A DNA stretch of 64,000 bases from Alcanivorax nanhaiticus. GTDB taxonomy: Bacteria; Pseudomonadota; Gammaproteobacteria; Pseudomonadales; Alcanivoracaceae. The notes beneath the pieces are model-generated. The model worked only from the letters and a program-made list of their open reading frames with translations. It was not told the DNA's origin and did not search any database. The position numbers were made by a program, and so were the translations under genes. The stretch is from contig NZ_ARXV01000003.1 in the NCBI RefSeq assembly GCF_000756665.1, positions 186,001 through 250,000 of the forward strand, in the 5' to 3' direction. How positions within the stretch are numbered: position 1 is the first letter of the stretch; each line of letters begins with the position of its first letter. Shown in pieces: positions 8,325 through 14,676 of this stretch.

Positions 8325-9503
8325 ATGGCTCACGCACCACAGATTAAAATCCCCGCTACCTACATGCGTGGCGGCACAAGCAAGGGCGTATTTTTCAGCC
8401 TGAAAGACCTGCCTGAAGTGGCCCAGGTACCCGGCGAAGCCCGTGACAAGATCCTGCTGCGCGTGATCGGCAGCCCCGATCCCTACGGCAAGCAAACCGA
8501 CGGTATGGGCGGCGCTACCTCCAGCACCAGCAAGACTGTGATCCTGGCTAAAAGCGAAAAAGCGGATCACGACGTGGATTACCTGTTCGGTCAGGTCTCC
8601 ATCGACAAGCCGTTCGTGGACTGGAGCGGCAACTGCGGCAACCTGACCGCAGCCGTTGGCTCCTTCGCTATCAGCAACGGCCTGGTCGCTGCTGATCGCA
8701 TCCCGGAAAACGGCATCGCCGTAGTCCGCATCTGGCAGGTCAATATCGAAAAAACCATCGTCGCCCACGTGCCCATCACCAATGGTGAAGTACAGGAAAC
8801 CGGCGACTTCGAACTGGACGGCGTGACCTTCCCGGCGGCGGAAGTGCAAGTGGACTTCATGGACCCGGCAGACGGGGAGGGCGCCATGTTCCCCACCGGT
8901 AATGTGGTCGATGAGCTGGAAGTCCCCGGAGTGGGCACCTTCCCGGCCACCATGATCAATGCCGGCATTCCTACTGTTTTCGTGAACGCAGAAGATATCG
9001 GCTACACCGGTACCGAACTGCAGGGGGACATCAACGAAAACAAGGAAGCCCTGGCCATGTTCGAGACCATCCGTGCCTACGGCGCCAAGCGCATGGGCCT
9101 GATTGAGAACATCGAAGAAGCGGAAGCCCGCCAGCACACCCCGAAAGTGGCCTTCGTCGCCAAGCCGAAAGCCTACGCGGCGTCCAGCGGCAAGCAGATT
9201 GGCGAAGGGGATATCGACCTGCTGGTGCGCGCCTTGTCCATGGGCAAGCTGCACCACGCCATGATGGGCACCGCAGCGGTCGCCATCGCCAGCGCCTCAG
9301 CCGTACCAGGCACCCTGGTGAACCTGGCTGCCGGCGGCGGCGAGCGTGACAGCGTCACCTTCGGCCACCCCTCCGGCACCCTCCGTGTCGGCGCTGGTGC
9401 CAAGCAGGAAGATGGCCAGTGGACCGCCACCAAAGCCAGCATGAGCCGCAGCGCCCGTGTGCTGATGGAAGGCAACGTCCGCATCCCCGGCGACTGCTTC
9501 TAA
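8325..9503 (+). CDS. prpF: 2-methylaconitate cis-trans isomerase
   Basis: PrpF isomerises the AcnD product to the form that aconitase can rehydrate. The 392-aa protein has the diaminopimelate-epimerase-like two-domain fold, with the family N-terminus MRGGTSKGVFF at about residue 14, GNCGNLTAAVG around 103 and the C-terminal LMEGNVRIPGDCF. AAAGGAG seven bases before the ATG supports the start. Its 3' end is duplicated in decayed form at 10671-10751. It is last in the prp operon and sits behind an apparent intrinsic terminator. Confidence 0.94.
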   Translation: MAHAPQIKIPATYMRGGTSKGVFFSLKDLPEVAQVPGEARDKILLRVIGSPDPYGKQTDGMGGATSSTSKTVILAKSEKADHDVDYLFGQVSIDKPFVDWSGNCGNLTAAVGSFAISNGLVAADRIPENGIAVVRIWQVNIEKTIVAHVPITNGEVQETGDFELDGVTFPAAEVQVDFMDPADGEGAMFPTGNVVDELEVPGVGTFPATMINAGIPTVFVNAEDIGYTGTELQGDINENKEALAMFETIRAYGAKRMGLIENIEEAEARQHTPKVAFVAKPKAYAASSGKQIGEGDIDLLVRALSMGKLHHAMMGTAAVAIASASAVPGTLVNLAAGGGERDSVTFGHPSGTLRVGAGAKQEDGQWTATKASMSRSARVLMEGNVRIPGDCF

Positions 9504-9521
9504 GTAACGTCAAAAGAACGG

Positions 9522-9554
9522 GTAGGGCGGAATTGGCGTCAGCCAATCTCCGCC
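9522..9554. repeat. Family B repeat after prpF
   Basis: GTAGGGCGGAATTGGCGTC with inner TTGGCGTCAGCCAA. Prefix TAAGTAACGTCAAAAGAACG resembles the prefixes of the copies at 10770 and 12095, so the duplicated unit includes some sequence in front of the palindrome. Confidence 0.7.
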
Positions 9555-9645
9555 ATTCCTGCCGCCACTCCTGGTTAAGCAGGAGCAGTGGTTCCAATGC
9601 GAAAGCTCCCCCATCAATGCTGTTCACTTAAGCCTTTGAGGCTGC

Positions 9646-9729
9646 TGTAGGAGCGGCGCTTGAGCCGCGAACCTGCGATGGAGTTTCCTCGCCAAGGCTC
9701 GGATTCGCCTCTCAAGCGAGGCTCCTACG
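9646..9729. repeat. Family A inverted pair upstream of vapBC
   Basis: TGTAGGAGCGGCGCTTGAGC and its inverted partner TCTCAAGCGAGGCTCCTACG are about 40 bases apart. A run of seven T follows at 9740. The remaining gap to vapC (to 9920) holds one degenerate family A half-unit near 9845 and no gene that I can support. Confidence 0.7.
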
Positions 9730-9920
9730 ATAGCGGCCTTTTTTTCCGGTGAAGTTGCTGTACCGGACTAACGCTTAAACGAACAGCATTACCCTCCCAC
9801 TAGGCTTTGCTTGTTGGTAGTCGCCTTGGCTCAAGTGGCTGTTGCTGTGGGTGGCTGCTTGCAGGCGAAGGGCTGGCGGCCTGGCTCAGACCGTGTCTCC
9901 AGCGAAGCACCTGCAAACGA

Positions 9921-10298
9921 TTATTTTACGCAGGGATAAACAACCCCAAACCTGTCGGCCAATGTCGCCAACCGCTTGTCCCGTGTCCACAACCGGCAGC
10001 CGGGAGTGATCAGCGTAGAGGCAAGCAGGGCGATATCTACCAGGCCGCAACCCAGCCCATAGAGCTTCTCATGCTCAATAAAGCGCATCACCTCATCGAG
10101 GCTTGCTTCATTGGCATGGCCCAGCAAAGACAAGTCGGAAAGCGTGCGATTTCGTGGCGCAGGCGGTGTGCCACAAGCAATTTCGGCAAGGATAAACGAG
10201 TGGGTCAACACTTGGTCATTTGAAAGCAATATGGAGAGTGCTTCGTTGGTATGTTTGAAGTGTGCAACCCAAACTGAGGTGTCAACCAAAACACTCAT
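9921..10298 (-). CDS. vapC: VapC-type PIN-domain ribonuclease toxin
   Basis: VapC toxins are Mg-dependent RNases that cut tRNA or rRNA. This 125-aa PIN protein shows the expected acidic residues: SVLVDTSVWVAHF at the N-terminus (first Asp), ILAEIACG (Glu) in the middle, GLVDIALLAST and LWTRDKRLATLA (Asp pair) near the end. It overlaps vapB by 4 bases (ATGA), typical of translational coupling. The module lies just downstream of prpF, between duplicated repeat sequences. Confidence 0.9.
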   Translation of the reverse strand: MSVLVDTSVWVAHFKHTNEALSILLSNDQVLTHSFILAEIACGTPPAPRNRTLSDLSLLGHANEASLDEVMRFIEHEKLYGLGCGLVDIALLASTLITPGCRLWTRDKRLATLADRFGVVYPCVK

Positions 10299-10510
10299 GC
10301 ATCATCACTACGTTCAATGTGAGAATGACGGCGAGGGATGTCTTGCATATCAGGCGTGGCCCCACCTAACGACGCCAAACGTTTCGCGGCTTGAACCCGC
10401 ACATAAGTCCGCATAGCTTCACGAAACAGATCAGCCTTACTCACATCCGGTCCTGCCATCGCCAGGGCCTTTTGATAAAGATCGTCTTCAATCGTCACGG
10501 TAGTACGCAT
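10295..10510 (-). CDS. vapB: VapB-type ribbon-helix-helix antitoxin
   Basis: This 71-aa protein begins MRTTVTIEDDLYQKALAMAG, a ribbon-helix-helix DNA-binding segment of the VapB (DUF2191-like) type. The C-terminal part would wrap around VapC. It starts the vapBC operon; CAGGA seven bases before the ATG serves as ribosome-binding site. A perfect 8-bp inverted repeat just upstream (10533-10556) is the likely operator for autoregulation. Confidence 0.88.
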   Translation of the reverse strand: MRTTVTIEDDLYQKALAMAGPDVSKADLFREAMRTYVRVQAAKRLASLGGATPDMQDIPRRHSHIERSDDA

Positions 10511-10532
10511 TGAAATATCCTGATTACATCAT

Positions 10533-10556
10533 TATTGATGTCAATGTGCATCAATA
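10533..10556 (-). promoter_or_regulatory. vapBC operator and -35 region
   Basis: TATTGATG and CATCAATA form a perfect 8-bp inverted repeat with an 8-base spacer, 23 bases from the vapB start. On the minus strand a consensus TTGACA (10544-10539) lies inside it, so repressor binding would cover the -35 box. Any -10 box 17-18 bases further on would sit almost against the start codon. Confidence 0.65.
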
Positions 10557-10670
10557 TTTGCGTTCGCACAAGTGGCCACAGGGTAAAATATCTGCGCCGG
10601 ATCTCTTCATGTCACTTTGTGAGCGTCCCTGGGTGTTCATCGTCAAGGCACGCCTGTCCAGCAATCCGCT

Positions 10671-10751
10671 AGCAGATTGAAGAAGGTGATGCTGGTTTGT
10701 ACCCGTATGATGATGGAAGGCTGCGTGCGCATCCCTGATTAATGCTTCTAA
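10671..10751 (+). pseudogene. Decayed copy of the prpF 3' end
   Basis: Read in frame, 10683-10751 gives KVM....RMMMEGCVRIPD, a stop, then CF and a stop. The end of intact prpF reads RVLMEGNVRIPGDCF. The DNA match includes identical stretches such as TGATGGAAGG and TGCTTCTAA. It is followed, as behind real prpF, by a family B repeat (10770). This marks a diverged partial duplication or a remnant of a second prpF. Nothing upstream of about 10671 is recognisable as prpF by eye. Confidence 0.7.
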
Positions 10752-10769
10752 AACAGTCACCAAGAAAGG

Positions 10770-10801
10770 GCAGGGCGGAAACCGGCAAACGCGGTTCTCC
10801 G
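10770..10801. repeat. Family B repeat, degenerate copy
   Basis: GCAGGGCGGAAACCGGCAAA..CGGTTCTCCG. The preceding TAAAACAGTCACCAAGAAAG is close to TAAACCAGTCACAAGAAACA in front of the copy at 12095, which shows that the two share an ancestor larger than the palindrome. Confidence 0.6.
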
Positions 10802-10864
10802 TCTTTCATGCCGGAAGCGCTTTCCCTTTCCCCTCCGCATCCACACCACCGAAAATCGCCACCC

Positions 10865-10950
10865 CTGTAGGAGTCCCACTAGAGGGACGAACCGCCGCAG
10901 GCGGATCCGCAAGCCCCGGATTTAACTCGGGCAGACAAATCAAAAATTCG
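10865..10950. repeat. Left direct repeat flanking mntA-hepT
   Basis: This segment starts CTGTAGGAGTCCCACTAGAG and continues with similarity to 11932-12021: the first 28 bases are identical and the rest is clearly related (CCCCGG..CGGGCAGA..AAAAAT.TTCG). It is a family A derivative and forms the left border of the mntA-hepT segment. Confidence 0.75.
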
Positions 10951-10966
10951 CACCTCACCAGGCAAA

Positions 10967-11033
10967 GCGAAGAAACGCCAGAATGGCTCCCCCGAAGGCG
11001 TGAACGTAGCGAATAACTGGGGTTTCTTCAGCG
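10967..11033. repeat. Long inverted repeat upstream of mntA
   Basis: GAAGAAACGCCAG (from 10969) and CTGGGGTTTCTTC (11017-11029) match at 12 of 13 positions with a loop of about 35 bases. It lies about 100 bases before mntA. It could be a transcript hairpin or an operator. No gene is supported in the gap 10802-11132. Confidence 0.5.
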
Positions 11034-11132
11034 AGCCGAACCCAATGGTTGCACTCAGACTCTCATCTTTATGCTTTCTGGTTTATTATCGGCTACATAG
11101 GCTGTAGCCCAACCAGAACCCAGTAGGCCACT

Positions 11133-11522
11133 ATGTCCGCGACCATGGAAAGCATTCGTGACTATCTACAGGGAGACCCCGATGTCTGCTTGGCCTATGT
11201 GTTCGGCTCGATCGCAACCGGTAGGGCGAATCTGCACAGTGACCTGGATGTGGCGGTCAGCACAAAGACGGAGCTGTCACCGGAGAGAAAGGCTGCCATG
11301 GTCGGCGACCTCGCCAGTCTCACCGGTCGGCCTGTGGATTTGATTGACTTGAGGCGTGCAGGTGAGCCGCTGTTAGGAGAAATTCTTAGAGATGGCAGGC
11401 GCCTCAAAGGCTCTCATAGTCAGCACGTAGAACTGGTGCAACGGCATATTTACAACTGTGAAGATTTCCTGCCGATAGTCCGTCGTTTGCTGTCTGAGCG
11501 GAGGCAGCAATGGATTCGCTGA
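11133..11522 (+). CDS. mntA: MntA-type nucleotidyltransferase antitoxin
   Basis: MntA proteins are minimal nucleotidyltransferases that inactivate the HepT toxin by adding AMP units to its conserved tyrosine. This 129-aa protein has the full signature GS-x10-DxD (GSIATGRANLHSDLDVAV, about residues 25-42) and a third acidic position in PVDLIDL. It overlaps hepT by 13 bases. A second ATG at 11145 is possible; neither has a strong ribosome-binding site. The pair is bordered by direct repeats. Confidence 0.88.
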   Translation: MSATMESIRDYLQGDPDVCLAYVFGSIATGRANLHSDLDVAVSTKTELSPERKAAMVGDLASLTGRPVDLIDLRRAGEPLLGEILRDGRRLKGSHSQHVELVQRHIYNCEDFLPIVRRLLSERRQQWIR

Positions 11523-11926
11523 TCGTCGAGCGAAAACTGGAATCCCTCAGACGCTGCATCAACCGGGTCGAACAAAAACGTCCGGATAGCATCGCCACAC
11601 TGGAAACCGATCCGGACATTCAGGACATTCTGGTGTTAAACCTTAGCCGTGCAGTTCAGTTATGTGTCGATATTGCGGCTCATGTGCTACTGGACTACGA
11701 GACGCTCCCTCCAAACACCATGGGTGAGACATTCGACCGTCTTGCAGATTTGAAGCTCATCGAGCCTGAGCTGCGCGATAACCTGAAGCGCTCCGTCGGC
11801 TTTAGAAACATGGCGGTGCATAACTACGATGTGCTGGACTGGCGCATTGTCTACGCCATCGCCACTCGCCAGCTTGAAGATTTCACCCGTTTCGCCGCAG
11901 CAGTAACCCCCTTGCTAAATCACTAA
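11510..11926 (+). CDS. hepT: HepT-type HEPN ribonuclease toxin
   Basis: This 138-aa helical protein of the DUF86/HEPN family carries the RNase and modification motif R-x4-H-x-Y, seen as RNMAVHNY at about residues 102-109. Arg and His are catalytic and the Tyr is the target of MntA. Together with the preceding gene this is a complete HepT-MntA (type VII) toxin-antitoxin pair. Translation is coupled through a 13-base overlap. Confidence 0.88.
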   Translation: MDSLIVERKLESLRRCINRVEQKRPDSIATLETDPDIQDILVLNLSRAVQLCVDIAAHVLLDYETLPPNTMGETFDRLADLKLIEPELRDNLKRSVGFRNMAVHNYDVLDWRIVYAIATRQLEDFTRFAAAVTPLLNH

Positions 11927-11931
11927 GCCCG

Positions 11932-12044
11932 CTGTAGGAGTCCCACTAGAGGGACGAACGGCTGCAGACGGGTCCGAAAGGCCCCGGGTTTTTTCCCGGG
12001 CAGAAAAGACAAAAATCTTCGTCCCTCAAGTGGAGCTCCTACAG
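11932..12044. repeat. Right direct repeat flanking mntA-hepT
   Basis: This copy of the 10865-10950 segment starts six bases after the hepT stop and ends with an inverted family A arm (GTCCCTCAAGTGGAGCTCCT) that pairs with its own start. The arm is missing from the left copy. An internal hairpin CCCGGG-TTTTTT-CCCGGG lies at 11984-12000. Confidence 0.75.
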
Positions 12045-12094
12045 CAGGGCCGCATCCGGTTGGTCGCTACTAAACCAGTCACAAGAAACATCGT

Positions 12095-12128
12095 GTAGGG
12101 CGGAATTCGGCGAACGCCGATCTCCGCC
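12095..12128. repeat. Family B repeat
   Basis: GTAGGGCGGAATTCGGCGAA with inner TCGGCGAACGCCGA. From here to 12502 I see no gene, only the possible control elements of the next operon. Confidence 0.7.
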
Positions 12129-12426
12129 ATTCTTTTGCAGTAAACGCCCACCGATTCTGCTCTTTGAGCAGCTGCCGAAGGTTTTTTGGCCGTATACATC
12201 ATGCCCATCTATGGATATGTTCAATCAAATCAATGGGATACTAAATATGCGGCAATGTGTATCACGGTAACGCATGTCCCAAAATGAATAAGAGTACGTC
12301 CGTGCGCATAATCCCTGCAAATCAACATGAAACTTATAACGCGCTGAATATAAAGGGTTTTAAATAAAGCCATTTGTCGGTGGCAATGTTAACAAGTGTT
12401 GCCATGGTTGAGGCCTCTGTGTAGTC

Positions 12427-12445
12427 TTGTCACGAAACATGACAA
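12427..12445. promoter_or_regulatory. Inverted repeat before the Fil-like operon
   Basis: TTGTCA-7-TGACAA lies 57 bases before the first Fil-like gene. A second imperfect palindrome (GGCAATGTTAACAAGTGTTG, from about 12381) lies just upstream. They are plausible operators for this secreted-protein operon; the regulator is unknown. Confidence 0.4.
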
Positions 12446-12502
12446 AAAACGCCATGCGGGAACATTTCCTGCCAGGCGAATAAAAATAATGAAGAGGTCA
12501 CA

Positions 12503-13906
12503 GTGCGCCGCAATCTGTTTCCTGCAAGGCTGCTCCTGGCAGCTGCCATAGCCCTGGGTGCCCCCCAGCTACAAGCGCTAACCGAAATAAGCGATGACTC
12601 CCTGTCTGATGTACAGGGGGCGGGCTTCGCCTTTGCGCTGGATAACTTCAGCATGCGCTTCGCGCCGGAAAGTTTTATCGAGTTGACAGGGACGAATCTC
12701 GGCCCAACAAGTCCCGCCGCCTTGGCGGGTTGGCAGCGAGGGGATGCTCGTTACTACGGTCTTTCCATGACAAATGGCAGCCAGGTGGGTGGTACGGATT
12801 GGTACGCCAGTTTGAACGGAGGCACGGGTGCATGCGCCGGCAGTACCACCTACGGTAATACTTTCCTGGCCTGCCCCCAGGGGAATGGAAACAACATTTC
12901 TCTTGGCCAAACAGGTAATGCTTATGGCATTGGTGCAATGGCATCGGTGTATGACCCCTATGTTCTCCGTGTATTCCAATACCCAGGCTGGATTTATCAG
13001 GGGACAACCGCAACAAATCTAACCTCTGCAACAGAGATGCCTACCATCCTTGAGCTGATAGGCCCAAGCAATACCGATAACTGGCGATGGAGCTTCTGGG
13101 GGGAGCTGGAAGTCAACAGGAACGGCAACGGATTGGACTATGGAAGCGGCAGCACTCTAAACAGCAGTGCAATCGGCGCTTGTAACAAATCAACGGCAGG
13201 CTGTGGTTCGGGCGGGGCAGAGTTCTTGCAGAGCCAAACGATTATCCATGGCAAGCCGACAACGGCGGACGGGAAGCCGGCAATTCTTCGTCTTATGCAA
13301 ACCTCATATGGCACTGAGCCGACATTGGGGATTACTTACCAGAGTGCAATCTCTGGTGATTTTCGATTTTCTGTCAGGCAAAAAAACAGCTCCTTGGGTA
13401 GCTATATAACCGATACCCTGCATAACGTTCCAGATTTTGACGACAACGAAGGGTTGTATTTCAAGAACGTTGATGCATTTTTGCCTCTGGGCACACTTCA
13501 CTATCAGGCAATCACCCTGGATGCGGTCCGAGATGGCAGTAATACGGCAACCGGGGACTTTGTCATTGAGCTCTCCAGCATCCCGAATATTTCCAGCATC
13601 TACAATCATTTTTATTGTGGAAGTGCCAGCAATCCAGCTCCCGCCAACTGCGCTTTAGACACCGATGACAGCATCCTTAATCCAAATGAGGACACCCAGG
13701 GGTACGTCCGCTGGGGTGATTTTACCAGTGTCAATATCTCAACTGGAGTGGGGCTACCTTCTGCCACCGCAACAAATAACGGGATTTATTTTGTTAACCC
13801 TAGTGCGACTCCTGGCAGTCAGGTTACCAATTTGGGGATTTCAAGAGTTGAGGGGATGCGCATTCAGCATCTTAGAATAACCACCCTTGGTGCGGGGGGC
13901 AGCTAA
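12503..13906 (+). CDS. Exported Fil-like protein 1
   Basis: This 467-aa protein has a clear signal peptide (RR, then LLLAAAIALGAPQLQA) followed by the short motif LTEISDDSLSDVQGAGF, which recurs in variant form in the next three genes. The rest is rich in Gly, Asn, Ser and Thr with two close cysteine pairs (GACAGS, LACPQG), as in extracellular beta-rich proteins. The GTG start at 12503 follows GAAGAGG. The gene opens a four-gene co-directional cluster and its stop overlaps the next start (TAATG). By the N-terminal motif I relate it to Fil/DUF6160 proteins described as a putative pilus system in Acinetobacter; function is unproven. Confidence 0.7.
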   Translation: MRRNLFPARLLLAAAIALGAPQLQALTEISDDSLSDVQGAGFAFALDNFSMRFAPESFIELTGTNLGPTSPAALAGWQRGDARYYGLSMTNGSQVGGTDWYASLNGGTGACAGSTTYGNTFLACPQGNGNNISLGQTGNAYGIGAMASVYDPYVLRVFQYPGWIYQGTTATNLTSATEMPTILELIGPSNTDNWRWSFWGELEVNRNGNGLDYGSGSTLNSSAIGACNKSTAGCGSGGAEFLQSQTIIHGKPTTADGKPAILRLMQTSYGTEPTLGITYQSAISGDFRFSVRQKNSSLGSYITDTLHNVPDFDDNEGLYFKNVDAFLPLGTLHYQAITLDAVRDGSNTATGDFVIELSSIPNISSIYNHFYCGSASNPAPANCALDTDDSILNPNEDTQGYVRWGDFTSVNISTGVGLPSATATNNGIYFVNPSATPGSQVTNLGISRVEGMRIQHLRITTLGAGGS

Positions 13907-14646
13907 TGAAAAAAATAACTCGCAAAGAGCATGTCGCCTTGCTTAAGGGGAAATTTAACACTCAGCTTTGGATTGCTGTTTTGCTGGGTTCATGCCTGCA
14001 TTCTCCGTTCGTTTCGGCACTGGAGCCAATGGCTGATGCTGAGATGGGCGATATCACTGGTCAGAAAGGCATTCTTCTGAGCTTGCAGTATTACTACAAC
14101 AGCCACCCCAACCTTGATGGCGCCGCTGTTTCTGATTGCGCCACCCCAAATGGCGGAACAAGCCTGAACAACATGAACTGCCGGTTCGCAGTTCAGTTGA
14201 AAAATCGAGAAGACGAATGGCTTGTCTTCAAAAATGGCCACGCCTCTATTGATCTGACCCGTATTGCCCTTGATGCATCCATTCTTGGTGATTCAGGTGG
14301 AGCAAGTAATACCAGCTTATTTAATCCAGAAAAATTCGAAGACGTTGATGGATCCTGTTTGTTAACTGGTGCTGCCGGCGGCTGCGATGGCGAAGCGCCC
14401 ACAATTGCCGCTATGGCTGGCCTGCGCCTCAGTTATCCGGTAGGCACCAACGGAGAAAACTTCGGCAATGTTCGTTTTGGGCTTTTCTTTGAAGGCTTAG
14501 CCGTGGAGCCAAATGCCTTGGCACCAAACACTAATGGCTGGGAAGGCACGGATCGCGGTTCTTTCATGGGCCTGAACATTGCAGATAACGCCGGCCATCA
14601 GGCGAATATTTCATTTGGCGGTGATTTTTACCTTTATGGATTCTAA
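13906..14646 (+). CDS. Exported Fil-like protein 2
   Basis: The 246-aa product has a long N-region, a signal peptide (WIAVLLGSCLHSPFVSA) and then LEPMADAEMGDITGQKGI, the shared mature N-terminal motif. Four cysteines (SDCAT, MNCRF, GSCLL, GGCDG) could form two disulfides. It is the shortest member. It starts inside the stop of the gene before (TAATG), so the two are translationally coupled. No enzymatic motif is seen. Confidence 0.68.
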   Translation: MKKITRKEHVALLKGKFNTQLWIAVLLGSCLHSPFVSALEPMADAEMGDITGQKGILLSLQYYYNSHPNLDGAAVSDCATPNGGTSLNNMNCRFAVQLKNREDEWLVFKNGHASIDLTRIALDASILGDSGGASNTSLFNPEKFEDVDGSCLLTGAAGGCDGEAPTIAAMAGLRLSYPVGTNGENFGNVRFGLFFEGLAVEPNALAPNTNGWEGTDRGSFMGLNIADNAGHQANISFGGDFYLYGF

Positions 14647-14676
14647 GCCTGGCATGGCTGTTTCTTGGGTGGATTT

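Noticed and set aside
9807..10223. Plus-strand frame opposite vapC
   Set aside because: It is antisense to a clear PIN-domain gene and covers repeat sequence at its start.
10967..11033. Hairpin as an integron attC site
   Set aside because: The consensus GTT/AAC ends and the paired simple sites are missing, and no integrase gene is present.
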